The position numbers and the translations under genes were made by a program. Shown piece by piece: positions 1 to 8,902 of a stretch of DNA of 64,000 bases (positions are counted from its first letter, which is position 1; every line of letters starts with the position of its first letter). Location: positions 62,001-126,000 of the forward strand of contig QHSX01000038.1 of the NCBI GenBank assembly GCA_003221695.1, read 5' to 3'. The notes below the pieces were generated by a model. It ran no database searches. It was not told the origin of the DNA and worked only from the letters and a program-made list of their open reading frames with translations. Origin of the DNA: Candidatus Rokuibacteriota bacterium (GTDB lineage: Bacteria; Methylomirabilota; Methylomirabilia; Rokubacteriales; CSP1-6).

Positions 1-24
1 GAGAACGTCGATGATTCCGTCCAT
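1..24 (-). CDS. possible start of a gene downstream of leuD (partial)
   Basis: Only eight codons lie inside the window. An ATG reads leftward from base 24 and is preceded by GGAG (complement of 29-32) at a spacing of four bases. It would be the next gene after leuD on the same strand. Nothing can be said about its product; leuB would be a natural neighbour, but the residues visible do not identify it. The call rests on start codon, ribosome-binding site and position only. Confidence 0.3.
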
Positions 25-63
25 TGCGCTCCGGCAGGATACCAGGTTGCCCCGGGTGCGTTA

Positions 64-663
64 TTAATAACCCTTCACATACGGTAGCTTCCTCGCCGTC
101 GCTTCGATCGCGGCGCCGGCCTCGAGCAGCACCGCCGTCGAGTCCCACGTCCCGCCCACGAGCTGGTTGCGCGCGCCCTCGGGAACGGTCGCCTTGATGA
201 CGCGGTCGCCGAAGCGCACCTCTTGCTTCTCGACGTCCACGGTCATTGGCTGCTGGGGCGACTTGGCGACGGCCTTCTGGAGCCATTCGATGTCCTCTTG
301 GGAGGCGCGCAGACAGGGGATGCCGAGCATGACGCAGTTGCCGAAGAAGATCTCGCCGAAGGAGCCGCCGACGATCGCGCGGATGCCCCAGCGCATGAGG
401 GCCTGCGGGGCGTGCTCACGGGAGGAGCCGCAGCCGAAGTTCTGCCCGACGACGAGCACCGACGCGCCCTGGTAGGCCTTCTGGTTGAACGGGTGCTCGG
501 GATTCTGCTTCTTGGCGTCCTCGAAGGCGTGCTCGCCCATGCTCTCGAAGGTGACGGCCTTCAGGAAGCGCGCGGGGATGATGCGGTCGGTGTCGATGTC
601 GTTGCCGGTGACGGGGATGCCGCGGCCCGAGACCTGGCGGCGCTTGAAGTCGGCGGCGCTCAT
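64..663 (-). CDS. leuD: 3-isopropylmalate dehydratase small subunit
   Basis: This is the small subunit of isopropylmalate isomerase, which converts 2-isopropylmalate to 3-isopropylmalate in leucine synthesis in the cytoplasm. The 199-aa length is typical of the family. The swivelling-domain signature is visible: an early [13 protein letters not shown] stretch and the GCGSSREHA substrate-binding loop near the middle. The ATG overlaps the leuC stop as ATGA, so the two subunits are translationally coupled. Homoaconitase or methylmalate dehydratase small subunits look similar, but pairing with a normal-length leuC favours leucine synthesis. Confidence 0.95.
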   Translation of the reverse strand: MSAADFKRRQVSGRGIPVTGNDIDTDRIIPARFLKAVTFESMGEHAFEDAKKQNPEHPFNQKAYQGASVLVVGQNFGCGSSREHAPQALMRWGIRAIVGGSFGEIFFGNCVMLGIPCLRASQEDIEWLQKAVAKSPQQPMTVDVEKQEVRFGDRVIKATVPEGARNQLVGGTWDSTAVLLEAGAAIEATARKLPYVKGY

Positions 664-2063
664 TTCAGGATCTCCCTCACGTCGGTGACGGCGCCGGTGA
701 TAGCGGCGGCCACGACCATCGCTGGGCTCATCAAGAGAGTGCGGCCTGTGGGGCTGCCCTGGCGGCCGATGAAGTTTCGGTTGCTGGACGACGCGCTCAT
801 CTCGCGGCCCTGAAGCTTGTCGTCGTTCATGCCGAGGCACATGGAGCAACCGGCCTTGCGCCACTGGAAGCCCGCGGCCTGGAAGATCTGGTCCAGGCCC
901 TCGGCCTCCGCGGCTTTGGCCACCTGCTGAGAGCCCGGCACGATGAGGGCGCGCACGTGCTTGGCGACCTTGCCCCTCTTCGCGACTTCGGCGGCGGCGC
1001 GCAGATCGGACAGACGCCCGTTGGTGCACGAACCCACGAAGGCGACGTCGATCTTCGCACCCTTGATGGGCTGGCCCGCCTGAAAGCCCATGTGAGCGAG
1101 CGCCTCGCGGTACGTGGGCCGCTCCGGCTCGGGCGCTGACTCGGGCGCCGGAATCTTCTGGCTGACACCGACCGACATGCCGGGGTTGATGCCCCACGTC
1201 ACGACGGGCTCGATCGCCGCGCCGTCGAGGCGCGCGACATCGTCGAACTTGGCATCGGGCTCGGTCGCCACCGACTTCCACCACGCGGCGGCACGGTCGA
1301 ATGCCGTGTCCTTCGGCGCGTAGGGCCGGCCGCGGAGATATTCGACGGTCGCCGCGTCGGGATTGACATAGCCGCAGCGCGCGCCGCCCTCGATCGACAT
1401 GTTGCAAATAGTCAGTCGCTCCTCCATGGTCATGCGCTCGATCACCGGTCCCGCGTATTCGTAGGCGTAACCAACCCCGCCTTTCACTCCCAGCTGGTTG
1501 ATGATGGCGAGGATCACGTCCTTGGCGTACACGCCCTTGGCGAGCGCGCCCTCCACCCGCACCTGGCGCAGCTTGGGCTTGGCCATGGCGAGGCACTGCG
1601 TGGCCAGCACGTCGCGGACTTGAGTGGTCCCGATACCGAACGCGATGGCGCCGACTGCGCCGTGAGTGGAGGTGTGACTATCACCGCACGCGATCGTCAT
1701 GCCCGGCTGGGAGAGGCCGAGCTCCGGCCCGATGACGTGGACGATGCCCTGCTTTCCGCTCGCCATGTCGAAGAGCGGCAGACCGAACTCCTTCATGTTC
1801 CGGTACATGTGCTGGGCCATCTCCTCCGCCTCCGGGTCGGCGTAGGGACGGGTCTGGTCGGCCGTCGGGATGATGTGGTCGAGCGTGCCGAACGTCCGCT
1901 CGGGCATACGCACCTTGAGCTTCAGCTCCTTCAGCATCTGGAAGGCCTGCGGCGTCGTCACCTCGTGGATCAGATGCAGGCCGATCAGGAGCTGGGTCTG
2001 GCCGGAAGGTAGAATTCGGACTGTGTGAGCCTCCCACACCTTGTCGAGCAGCGTGCGTGCCAT
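660..2063 (-). CDS. leuC: 3-isopropylmalate dehydratase large subunit
   Basis: This is the [4Fe-4S] aconitase-superfamily subunit that pairs with LeuD to isomerise isopropylmalate. The 467-aa protein shows the [12 protein letters not shown] motif in the first third. The iron-sulfur cysteines are in GSCTNG (about residue 347) and GCSMCLGMN (about 407 and 410). The ATG at 2063 is chosen because GGAGG sits just ahead of it; more upstream in-frame sequence is poorly conserved-looking and arginine-rich. It is the first gene of a leuC-leuD unit and diverges from the gene at 2192. Confidence 0.96.
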   Translation of the reverse strand: MARTLLDKVWEAHTVRILPSGQTQLLIGLHLIHEVTTPQAFQMLKELKLKVRMPERTFGTLDHIIPTADQTRPYADPEAEEMAQHMYRNMKEFGLPLFDMASGKQGIVHVIGPELGLSQPGMTIACGDSHTSTHGAVGAIAFGIGTTQVRDVLATQCLAMAKPKLRQVRVEGALAKGVYAKDVILAIINQLGVKGGVGYAYEYAGPVIERMTMEERLTICNMSIEGGARCGYVNPDAATVEYLRGRPYAPKDTAFDRAAAWWKSVATEPDAKFDDVARLDGAAIEPVVTWGINPGMSVGVSQKIPAPESAPEPERPTYREALAHMGFQAGQPIKGAKIDVAFVGSCTNGRLSDLRAAAEVAKRGKVAKHVRALIVPGSQQVAKAAEAEGLDQIFQAAGFQWRKAGCSMCLGMNDDKLQGREMSASSSNRNFIGRQGSPTGRTLLMSPAMVVAAAITGAVTDVREILK

Positions 2064-2191
2064 GGAAATCCTCCGCTCGCGTATCGTGCCCCATCGAGGG
2101 CAGCGAGTCCAGCGGCGCAACCAGCGTCGCAAGACTGATACGCTTGCGGCATCCCAGCCCGGGGACATACGCTGCCTGAGGGGGTGGACCG

Positions 2192-2560
2192 ATGGGAACG
2201 TTCTTCGTGGAGGCACTGCTCGCTGCCCCGGAACGGCCCGAGCGTCGTCAGCCGATCGAGCTGCTCGTGGACAGCGGTTCCACCTACACCTGGGTCGGCG
2301 CCGCCCTCCTCCGCGCGCTGTCGGTAGCGCCCACCGAACGCCGGCGCGTGGTGACGATCGATGGCCAGGTCGCCGAGCGTGACGCCGCGGAAGTGCTCAT
2401 CACCCTCGACGGACGCACTCTCCACACGGTCTGCCTCTTTGGCGATGCGGGCGATCTTGACGTGCTGGGCGCCTACACGCTCGAGGGGTTCGGGCTGGCG
2501 GTCGATCCCGTCCAGCGCAAGCTCATCCCGGCCCTCCAATACGGCGCAGCCACGGCGTAG
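2192..2560 (+). CDS. small retropepsin-like aspartic protease domain protein
   Basis: This 122-aa cytoplasmic protein has no signal peptide. It looks like one lobe of a retroviral-type (clan AA) aspartic protease. The active-site-like triplet is Asp27-Ser-Gly, within [13 protein letters not shown] flap-like strand follows, then a hydrophobic [11 protein letters not shown] segment matching the family's second psi-loop region. Such domains work as homodimers. GAGGGGG precedes the ATG. A related gene of similar size lies at 8903. Proteolytic activity and substrate are unknown. Confidence 0.72.
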   Translation: MGTFFVEALLAAPERPERRQPIELLVDSGSTYTWVGAALLRALSVAPTERRRVVTIDGQVAERDAAEVLITLDGRTLHTVCLFGDAGDLDVLGAYTLEGFGLAVDPVQRKLIPALQYGAATA

Positions 2561-2614
2561 CCAGTCGCCCCCTGGACGTCGCCGCCATCCTGAGGCATGC
2601 TGGCGGTAGGCACG

Positions 2615-2637
2615 GTGAAACCCTCAACTTTTTTCAC
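2615..2637. promoter_or_regulatory. inverted repeat GTGAAA...TTTCAC ahead of peroxiredoxin
   Basis: GTGAAA at 2615-2620 is mirrored by TTTCAC at 2632-2637 with an 11-base centre that ends in a T-run. It lies 30 bases upstream of the peroxiredoxin ATG. It could be an operator for a redox regulator or a weak terminator for the gene ending at 2560; the sequence alone does not decide. Confidence 0.35.
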
Positions 2638-2666
2638 GACGGAGTCGCGATCGACGGAGGCGCATC

Positions 2667-3326
2667 ATGGCATTGCGGATCAACAGCGAGGCACCGAACT
2701 TCACCGCCGAGACGACGCAGGGCAAGATCAACTTCCACGAGTGGATCGGCAACGGCTGGGCCATCCTCTTTTCGCACCCGAAGGACTTCACGCCGGTCTG
2801 TACGACCGAGCTGGGCTACATGGCGGGCCTGAAGCCGCAGTTCGACAAGCGCAACTGCAAGATCATCGGGCTCAGTGTCGACCCGGTCGCCGATCACCAG
2901 CGCTGGTCCAAGGACATCGAAGAGACGCAGGGCCACGCCGTGACGTACCCGATGATCGGCGATCCCGAGCTGAAGGTGGCGAAGGCCTACGACATGCTGC
3001 CGGAAGGGTCCGGCACCACCTCGCAGGGCCGCACCGCCGCCGACAACGCGACGGTGCGTTCGGTGTTCGTCATCGGGCCGGACAAGAAGATCAAGGCGAT
3101 GCTGACCTATCCGATGTCCACCGGCCGCAACTTCGACGAGGTGCTGCGGCTCCTGGACTCCTGCCAGCTCACGACCAAGCACAAGGTGGCCACGCCGGTG
3201 AACTGGAAGCAGGGCCAGGACGTGATCATCGTCACCTCGGTCTCCGACGACGAAGCGAAGAAGACGTATCCCGCGGGCTGGAAAGCGCCGAAGCCGTATC
3301 TCCGGATCGTGGCCCAGCCGAAGTAG
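2667..3326 (+). CDS. peroxiredoxin, Prx6 (1-Cys) type
   Basis: This is a cytoplasmic thiol peroxidase reducing hydrogen peroxide and organic hydroperoxides. The 219-aa length and long C-terminal arm are those of the Prx6 subfamily. The peroxidatic cysteine is Cys45 in DFTPVCTTELG. The downstream LTTKHKVATPVNW block is characteristic of Prx6 enzymes. One extra cysteine sits in LDSCQLTT, close to that block, and could act as a resolving residue; this is inference. GGAGG stands ahead of the ATG. The gene is flanked by an inverted repeat upstream and appears monocistronic. Confidence 0.93.
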   Translation: MALRINSEAPNFTAETTQGKINFHEWIGNGWAILFSHPKDFTPVCTTELGYMAGLKPQFDKRNCKIIGLSVDPVADHQRWSKDIEETQGHAVTYPMIGDPELKVAKAYDMLPEGSGTTSQGRTAADNATVRSVFVIGPDKKIKAMLTYPMSTGRNFDEVLRLLDSCQLTTKHKVATPVNWKQGQDVIIVTSVSDDEAKKTYPAGWKAPKPYLRIVAQPK

Positions 3327-3343
3327 CCGACTAGGACGCCGCG

Positions 3344-4567
3344 CTGCGCCGAGAGGCCCTCCTCCCGTGGACGGTGGTCGGCGCGGTGTGGGTCACGCTG
3401 GCGCTCGCCTCCGGCATTTACTTCTCGTTCCCGGTCTTCTTCGTGGCGCTGCTGGAGGAGTTCGGCTGGCCTCGCGGGGCCACCGCGGCGGCGTTCTCGA
3501 TCTCGTCCATCGTGCAGGGAACCCTCTCCCCGGTGGTCGGGATCCTCGTGGACCGCGTGGGGCCGCGCCGGGTCATGCTCGGCGGGGCGTGTGCGCTCGG
3601 CGGCGCGTGTGTCCTGGCCAGCCGGATCGATTCGCTCTGGTCGCTCTACCTGGTGACGGGGGTGCTGGCCGCAGCCGGGGTGTGCGCGGTGAGCTGGATA
3701 CCGAGCGGGGCGCTGATCGCGCGGTGGTTCACCGAGCGGCGCGGCAGCATGATGGGGCTGGCCTTCTCGGGCATGGGGGCGGGCGTGCTGGTGATCGGCC
3801 CGCTCTCGCAGTGGTTGATCATCGGGTATGGCTGGCGCGCCGCCTACCTCGTCATCGGCGTGGGCACGCTCGTCGTGCTCCTTCCCCTCGTCTGGCTGGG
3901 TGTTCGAGAGGCGCCCGTGGCGGCGGCGCCCGGTCGAAGCGACGTATCGAGACCCGGCCCGGGCATCGTGAGCACGGGCCGGGAGGTCGGCGAGGCCTTG
4001 CGGACGCGGGCGTTCTGGGCGCTCTTCTTCGCCTACCTGTGCACGCCGCTGGCCGTCTTCTCGGTCGTCACCCATCAGGTGGCTTTCGCCGTGGACCACG
4101 GCTTCCCACGCCTGTTCGCGGCCGGCATCTTCGGGCTCACCGGTCTGCTCTCGATCGTCGGCCGGATCGTGTTCGGCGTCGCGGCCGACCAGATCGGGCG
4201 CGCCACCTCGGCCACGATCTCCTACGCCTGTACGGCAGTGGGGACGCTCTGTCTGCTCGGACTCGAGGTGGGGCCGCATGCGGCCGCCCTCTACGCCTAT
4301 GCGTTCTTCTTCGGCCTCGGCTTCGGCGCCCGGGGCCCCATCATCACCGCGATGGCGTCCCAGCTCTTCCCGGGGCGACGCTTCGGCGCCATCTACGGCA
4401 TGCTGAGCGTGGGCAACGGCATCGGCGGTGGCATCGCGCCGTGGTTCGGCGGCGCCGTGCACGACCTGACCGGGAGCTATCGCATCGCGTTCCTGATCGC
4501 CGTCGGCTTCTGCGTCCTGGGTGCACTGTGCTTCGGGCTCGCGCGACCTCGTCGTCGGAGCCTGTGA
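3344..4567 (+). CDS. MFS transporter, probable CTG start
   Basis: This is a major facilitator carrier with about 12 membrane helices; the substrate is unknown, although related carriers often move monocarboxylates or other organic acids. The conserved loop between helices 2 and 3 reads DRVGPRR, and its counterpart in the second half is ADQIGR. The GTG at 3374 would put the first residue inside helix 1. An in-frame CTG at 3344, seven bases after AGGA, adds RREALLPWT ahead of the helix, which is the usual layout. No ATG/GTG/TTG exists between the upstream stop (3332) and 3374. It converges on the gene ending at 4576. Confidence 0.85.
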   Translation: MRREALLPWTVVGAVWVTLALASGIYFSFPVFFVALLEEFGWPRGATAAAFSISSIVQGTLSPVVGILVDRVGPRRVMLGGACALGGACVLASRIDSLWSLYLVTGVLAAAGVCAVSWIPSGALIARWFTERRGSMMGLAFSGMGAGVLVIGPLSQWLIIGYGWRAAYLVIGVGTLVVLLPLVWLGVREAPVAAAPGRSDVSRPGPGIVSTGREVGEALRTRAFWALFFAYLCTPLAVFSVVTHQVAFAVDHGFPRLFAAGIFGLTGLLSIVGRIVFGVAADQIGRATSATISYACTAVGTLCLLGLEVGPHAAALYAYAFFFGLGFGARGPIITAMASQLFPGRRFGAIYGMLSVGNGIGGGIAPWFGGAVHDLTGSYRIAFLIAVGFCVLGALCFGLARPRRRSL

Positions 4568-4575
4568 CCGCTCGG

Positions 4576-5346
4576 CTAGCCGGCGGCCGCCAGCCGGACG
4601 AACTGCTGCTTCAGCGAGTTGACGTGCGCGAGGTAGGCGCGGACGTCGTGCTCGCCACACCGCTGGTCCGCGGTCAGCCGGAAGCCGCGTCGCGCGTAGG
4701 CATCGCCCGGTCCGGCTCCGCAGAGGTGGATGACGGCGGCCAGGTCGTGCTTCTGCTGGAGGGTCGCAGTGGCGAGCCGCTGGCGCTCCACGGTGTCCGC
4801 GACGCCGCGGTCCAGGAGCGCGGCGGTCAACTCGATGGCGTGGCTCGGCACGACGCGAGTGTAGAGGCGGGTGAACCAGCACGACCGCACGTCGTACCAG
4901 GGGCCATCCTCGACCACCACGTGGTCGTGGATGCAGTACCGCTTCGCCTCCCGAAACGTCGCATCGGTGATCTGGTACATGCCGACCGCGCTCGACGCGG
5001 GCTGGTAGAGCTGGAAGGGATTCCACGTCAGACGCCAGCGCCAGTACGTCCGCGCCACCGGGTTGCCCCTGCCCTCGACCTGGGCCAGCGCGGCGAGCAG
5101 GTCGGGCGTGATGACGGCGGTGGAATGCTCGCGGAAGAGCCGCCCGTACCGTCGCCAGGTTTCGGGCGGCGTCTTCGCGAGCGCGCCGCTCACCGGAAAG
5201 AACAACTCGGTCGGCTTGCGGATCACCTGGTACCCCCAGTTCACCGCCGACCACAGCGCCAGGATGAGGACCGCGCCCACGAGGATCCGGATACTCAGCG
5301 GCGCAGCCAGGATCGCCCGGAGTATCCGCCGACGCCCGCGTGACAT
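4576..5346 (-). CDS. membrane-anchored lytic transglycosylase-like (SLT) protein
   Basis: This is a 256-aa protein with an arginine-rich N-terminus, one membrane helix (about residues 18-36) and a periplasmic domain. The domain resembles soluble lytic transglycosylases that cleave peptidoglycan glycan strands. The catalytic-type glutamate is in ALAQVEGRGNP, followed by SSAVGMYQIT, the family's substrate-groove motif. Four cysteines are scattered through the C-terminal half (near RYCIHD, RSCWFT, HLCGAG and QRCGEH), consistent with periplasmic disulfides. It may act in wall remodelling. Activity is inferred from the motifs only. Confidence 0.75.
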   Translation of the reverse strand: MSRGRRRILRAILAAPLSIRILVGAVLILALWSAVNWGYQVIRKPTELFFPVSGALAKTPPETWRRYGRLFREHSTAVITPDLLAALAQVEGRGNPVARTYWRWRLTWNPFQLYQPASSAVGMYQITDATFREAKRYCIHDHVVVEDGPWYDVRSCWFTRLYTRVVPSHAIELTAALLDRGVADTVERQRLATATLQQKHDLAAVIHLCGAGPGDAYARRGFRLTADQRCGEHDVRAYLAHVNSLKQQFVRLAAAG

Positions 5347-5526
5347 GACAATCTCTTACTATGCCCCGCGCGCGAGCCCTCGGCGAGATCGAGCGGCTCG
5401 TCCCGCGCTGGGCGTAGAATGGCGGCGGTGGCCGACCGAAGGTATCGTCAGCAAGGTTACCGGGATCAGGGCGCCGAGTCTCGCAGGCGAGAGCCGCCGG
5501 CTGCCGACGCTCCACCGAGCCGCGGG

Positions 5527-5832
5527 ATGCTCGCCCAGCGCACGGTCTCCCGGTGTGGGGCGTGCGGAGCGGTCCTGCCAGTGGCGACCGCCTCGCTCGA
5601 GCAGTGCCCGAACTGCCGCGCCGCCGTCCATGCCTGCCGGCAATGCGCCCACTTCGACACGGGTCGGCGGTTCGAGTGCGAAGAGCCGGTCCCCGAGCGG
5701 CTGGCGGACAAGAACGCACGCAACGACTGTGCCTGGTTCTCGCTCCGCGTGACGGTCGAGCGCGACGCCTCCCCCGACTCGACGCGCCCCGGCGACATCC
5801 GCCGCGGGTTCGACAACCTCTTCAAGAAGTAG
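5527..5832 (+). CDS. zinc-ribbon protein of unknown function
   Basis: This is a small protein with CGAC, CPNC and CRQC pairs, plus further cysteines in RFECEE and NDCAWF, consistent with one or two zinc sites. The C-terminus ends FDNLFKK. An upstream in-frame ATG at 5419 would add 36 residues. Those codons carry many more A/T third positions than the rest, and a TAGAAT -10-like element overlaps that ATG, so 5527 is preferred. It ends 11 bases before the cyclase gene and is probably co-transcribed with it. Function unknown. Confidence 0.68.
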   Translation: MLAQRTVSRCGACGAVLPVATASLEQCPNCRAAVHACRQCAHFDTGRRFECEEPVPERLADKNARNDCAWFSLRVTVERDASPDSTRPGDIRRGFDNLFKK

Positions 5833-5843
5833 GAGCGTGCGCC

Positions 5844-6545
5844 ATGCGGCTGGTCGATCTGAGCATGACCGTCGAGGAGTGCGACTCGGCGCCATTCGCG
5901 AAGGACGAGTACTACTTCAAGATCAAGCCGATCGTGCGCTGGGAGGAGCGGGGGTTCGTCTCGAATTGCGTCGAGATGACGGTGCACGCCGGCACCCACA
6001 TCGACTCGCCGCACCACTTCTTCCGCGACAGGCCGGGGATCGAGGCGCTGCCGCTCGAGGCGATGATCGGCGACGCCCTCGTGCTCGACCTGACGTTCAA
6101 GGGCACCCCGAAGGCTCGCATCACCCCGGAGGACCTCGAGCGTGCCGAGCAGGCGCTCGCCGCCGAGTCCATCCGAATCACGCCGGGAGCCATCCTGTTG
6201 CTGCGAACGGACTGGCCGAGGGGCCATGTCACCACGGATCCGAAGTGGTGGGATGAGTCGCCGTGCCTCACCAAGGCCGCGGCCGAGTGGCTCGTGGCCA
6301 GGCGACCGTCGGTGCTCGGCTTCGACTTCGCCCAGGAGGAGAAGGGCGCCGACTACGAGAAGGCCGGGGAGATCCTGACCTCCGGCATGCGCGTCCACCG
6401 GACGATCCTTCCGAGGGTCGTGTTCCAGATCGAGAACCTCACCAACCTGGACCAGATCCCCTCGCGGGTGAAGGTGATCGCGCTGCCCGCGAAGTGGAAG
6501 ACCGAGTCGGCGCCGGCCCGCGTGGTGGCGTTGGTCGAGGAGTAG
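5844..6545 (+). CDS. cyclase / kynurenine formamidase-like metal hydrolase
   Basis: This is a 233-aa member of the cyclase family (PF04199), which includes kynurenine formamidase and isatin hydrolase. The metal-binding signature HAGTHIDSPHHF is at about residues 49-60. A second conserved stretch, LGFDFAQEEKGADYEKAG, lies near residue 160. Enzymes of this family hydrolyse amide or lactam bonds with Zn or Mn in the cytoplasm. AGGAG precedes the ATG. It follows the zinc-ribbon gene and precedes a methyltransferase and an amidohydrolase, suggesting a small catabolic unit; no kynurenine-pathway partner is nearby. Confidence 0.85.
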   Translation: MRLVDLSMTVEECDSAPFAKDEYYFKIKPIVRWEERGFVSNCVEMTVHAGTHIDSPHHFFRDRPGIEALPLEAMIGDALVLDLTFKGTPKARITPEDLERAEQALAAESIRITPGAILLLRTDWPRGHVTTDPKWWDESPCLTKAAAEWLVARRPSVLGFDFAQEEKGADYEKAGEILTSGMRVHRTILPRVVFQIENLTNLDQIPSRVKVIALPAKWKTESAPARVVALVEE

Positions 6546-6562
6546 GGCCCTGAGGAAGGTCT

Positions 6563-7150
6563 ACGAAGCGTAGCGAGCTGGCCGGTGCCCTGCGCCGGCA
6601 GCTGAATCCGCGACGGGCGCGGTGGCAGAAGCCCGGCGCCGTCGTGCGGGCCCTCGGGCTGCGTCGCGGGCAGGTGGTGGCGGAGATCGGCGCCGGCCCG
6701 GGGTACTTCACGACGCGACTGGCGCGCGCCGTCGGCCCGTCGGGCCACGTCTACGCGGTGGACCCGGAGGCGGCGGTGCTCGAGGTGCTACGCCAGCGTC
6801 TGGGGCGCACGCGCCTGCGCAACGTCACGCCGGTCCTCGGCCGGGACGACGACGCGCTCTTGCCGGGCGGGCGCTGCGACGTGGCGCTGCTCATCAACGT
6901 CTACCACCACATGCGCGAGGGCGCCGCGTTCCTGCGCCGGCTGGTCCCGGTGCTCGCTCGTGGTGCCCGCGTCGTCAACATCGACTGGGACGAGAAGGCG
7001 GAGTGCGGGCCGCCGGCCCGGCGCCGCGTCCCCCGCGCGCGGTTCTTGCGCGACGCCCGGCGCGCCGGCCTGCGCCTGATCGCCGAGCACCGGTTCCTGC
7101 CGCACCAGTACTTCGTCGTGCTGCGTCGCACGGGCTATTCGAGCGGTTGA
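6563..7150 (+). CDS. class I SAM-dependent methyltransferase, probable ACG start
   Basis: This is a Rossmann-fold methyltransferase. The SAM-binding motif I is VAEIGAGPGYFT, the acidic residue of motif II is VYAVDPEA, and LLINVYHHM corresponds to motif IV. The substrate is unknown. The first ordinary start is GTG at 6644, but the frame is open upstream and encodes LNPRRARWQKPGAVVRALGL, a lead-in typical of such proteins. No ATG/GTG/TTG lies between the stop at 6551 and 6644. ACG at 6563, six bases after AGGA, is the best candidate; CTG at 6578 is an alternative. With that start the protein has 195 residues. Confidence 0.75.
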   Translation, partial: TKRSELAGALRRQLNPRRARWQKPGAVVRALGLRRGQVVAEIGAGPGYFTTRLARAVGPSGHVYAVDPEAAVLEVLRQRLGRTRLRNVTPVLGRDDDALLPGGRCDVALLINVYHHMREGAAFLRRLVPVLARGARVVNIDWDEKAECGPPARRRVPRARFLRDARRAGLRLIAEHRFLPHQYFVVLRRTGYSSG

Positions 7151-7162
7151 AGGGAGACTTCC

Positions 7163-8281
7163 ATGGCGCGCACGTACAACGTCATCGACGCCGATGGACA
7201 TGTGCTCGAGCCGGTGGACATCTGGGACAAGTACATCGACCCGGCCTACCGTGACCGCGCGCCGCGGCTCATCGTGGACACCGACGGCAAGGAGCGCCTG
7301 CTCGTCGAGGGCCAGGTGCTGGGCAGCCCGAAGGGCTTCGGCGTCATCGGGGCGATCGGCGCCCGGCAGGGCGCGGTGGACCAGGGCACCATGAAGTATG
7401 TCGACGGCCGCAAGGGCGGCTTCGACCCGCACGCGCGGATCCCGGACATGGACCTGGACGGCATTGACGCCGCGTTCCTCTATCCGAGCATCGGCCTCTT
7501 CGCCGGCGCGATCCAGGATGGGAGGCTCGCCGCGGCGGTGTGCCGCGCCTACAACCGCTGGCTCGCGGACTACTGCCGGCCCTATCCCGACCGTCTCTTC
7601 GGCGTGGCCATGCTGCCGATGCAGTCGATCGAGCTCGCCATCCAGGAGATGCGCTACGCGCGGAAGGAGCTCGGCATGCGCGCGAGCTTCCTCCGCCCCA
7701 ACCCGTACCACGGGCGGATGCTGCACCACCCGGACTACGCGCCCTTCTGGGCCGAGGTGCAGGAGCTCGACGTCGCCATCGGCCTGCACGAGGGCGCGAG
7801 CGGCGGCATGCCGCAGGTCGGCGTCGATCGCTTCACGACGCGCGGGGCCCGGCACATCGTCTCGCACACCCTGGAGATGATGCTGGCCGCGATGAGCGTC
7901 ATCTGGGAGGGCGTGTGCGATCGACACCCGCGCGTGCGCATCGCGTTTCTCGAGTCGGGCGGCGGCTGGATCGCGCCCTGGCTCGATCGGATGGACCGCC
8001 ACTTCGACGACAAGGGCTTCAACGACTCGGGGCTCTCCATGCGCCCGAGCGAGCTGTTCCAGCGCAACTGCTGGATCTCGTTCGAGCCCGTCGAGCGGAG
8101 CCTCAGCCTGCTCGCGGACTACATCGGTCCGCACAAGATCCTGTGGGCGACGGATTACCCCCACCCGGACGGCTTCTTCCCCGGCGCGCCGAAGCTGATC
8201 GCCGACCGGCCGGAGCTGTCTCCGGAAACGAAGCGCCAGATCCTGGCGGGCGGCGCCAAGGGGTTTTACGCGTTGACGTAG
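7163..8281 (+). CDS. amidohydrolase family protein (ACMSD-like)
   Basis: This 372-aa TIM-barrel metal hydrolase belongs to the amidohydrolase-2 group, which includes ACMSD-type decarboxylases. The N-terminal metal motif is in VIDADGHVLEP. Later ligands are probably His in GLHEGA and in IVSHTLEM, and Asp in WATDYPHPDG near the C-terminus. Members decarboxylate or hydrolyse aromatic and cyclic intermediates. GGGAG precedes the ATG, 12 bases after the methyltransferase stop. Its neighbours (cyclase, methyltransferase) suggest a shared degradation route, but the substrate cannot be read from sequence. Confidence 0.88.
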   Translation: MARTYNVIDADGHVLEPVDIWDKYIDPAYRDRAPRLIVDTDGKERLLVEGQVLGSPKGFGVIGAIGARQGAVDQGTMKYVDGRKGGFDPHARIPDMDLDGIDAAFLYPSIGLFAGAIQDGRLAAAVCRAYNRWLADYCRPYPDRLFGVAMLPMQSIELAIQEMRYARKELGMRASFLRPNPYHGRMLHHPDYAPFWAEVQELDVAIGLHEGASGGMPQVGVDRFTTRGARHIVSHTLEMMLAAMSVIWEGVCDRHPRVRIAFLESGGGWIAPWLDRMDRHFDDKGFNDSGLSMRPSELFQRNCWISFEPVERSLSLLADYIGPHKILWATDYPHPDGFFPGAPKLIADRPELSPETKRQILAGGAKGFYALT

Positions 8282-8327
8282 CCGACCCGTCCCTGCGGTA
8301 TGCTGGACGCAGGGGGGATGTGAGACC

Positions 8328-8504
8328 ATGAGCGAGTGCAAACACGGCATGAGGTCCGGCTGCGTGTACTGTCACGGCCGTACGACGCCCACGGCCGAAC
8401 CGCCGAGACCGAAGAAGCGCACCAAAGCCTCTCGCCTGTCGGAACAGATGAACGAGCGCATGACGACCCTCAAGCGGCGGCTGCGACAGCTCCGCGGCGA
8501 GTAA
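8328..8504 (+). CDS. 58-aa Cys/His-rich basic protein
   Basis: This is a small open frame with a strong ribosome-binding site (GGGGGGA) ahead of the ATG. The N-terminus carries Cys4, His6, Cys12, Cys15 and His16 (pattern C-x-H...C-x2-C-H), a probable single zinc knuckle. The rest is a proline/lysine-rich linker and a basic, helix-like tail (SEQMNERMTTLKRRLRQLRGE is split by no helix breaker). It ends 4 bases before the next GTG start, implying translational coupling. The arrangement could bind nucleic acid or a partner protein; no function is known. Confidence 0.7.
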   Translation: MSECKHGMRSGCVYCHGRTTPTAEPPRPKKRTKASRLSEQMNERMTTLKRRLRQLRGE

Positions 8505-8508
8505 CCTG

Positions 8509-8862
8509 GTGGGGGACCTCGACGCCCTGCTGGCGCTCAACCGTGACTACATCCGATCGGTGCAGGCCTGCGATGTCCGCCGATTCAACGAGATCCTGGC
8601 GGACGACTTCATGTGCAGCAATCCCGACGGCTCGCTCGTCGACCGGGAGGGCTTCCTGAAACAGACGGCGCGTCCGGTCGGGATCTCGGACCTCGAAGCC
8701 CACGACGTCAAGGTGCGGATCATGGGCGACGTCGCGATCATCCACGCCCGGACCACGTACACGCGGCCGGACGGGCACGCCGGATCCGGTCGCTACACGG
8801 ACGTGTGGGCGCGTCGCGCGGGCGGCTGGCTCGCCGTCTCCGCCCACGTCACTCGCTGCTGA
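8509..8862 (+). CDS. NTF2-like (SnoaL/DUF4440) protein
   Basis: This is a 117-aa cone-shaped NTF2-like fold protein: two N-terminal helices (LLALNRDYIRSVQACD, then FNEILADDF) followed by beta strands ending in a WARRAGGWLAV motif, which is typical of DUF4440 and ketosteroid-isomerase-like proteins. The family includes enzymes and binding proteins acting on small hydrophobic molecules. The start is a GTG just after the 58-aa gene. Ligand or reaction is not identifiable. Confidence 0.82.
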   Translation: MGDLDALLALNRDYIRSVQACDVRRFNEILADDFMCSNPDGSLVDREGFLKQTARPVGISDLEAHDVKVRIMGDVAIIHARTTYTRPDGHAGSGRYTDVWARRAGGWLAVSAHVTRC

Positions 8863-8902
8863 CGCTTTTGTCTTCCTCGCAAGCGATGCATGGAGCGATC
8901 CG

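Noticed and set aside
5419-5526. N-terminal extension of the zinc-ribbon protein to the ATG at 5419
   Set aside because: The codons have many A/T third positions, unlike the rest of the gene, and a -10-like box overlaps that ATG; the extension remains possible but is less likely.
3107-5719. Very long open frame (870 codons) on the minus strand
   Set aside because: It runs antisense to peroxiredoxin and MFS genes and has low-complexity Arg/Pro/Gly/Ala composition, typical of shadow frames in GC-rich DNA.
8273-8304. TTGACG and TATGCT as a promoter for the 58-aa gene
   Set aside because: The spacing is 20 bases, outside the normal range, so I could not support it even though the -10 box resembles that of the tRNA promoter.
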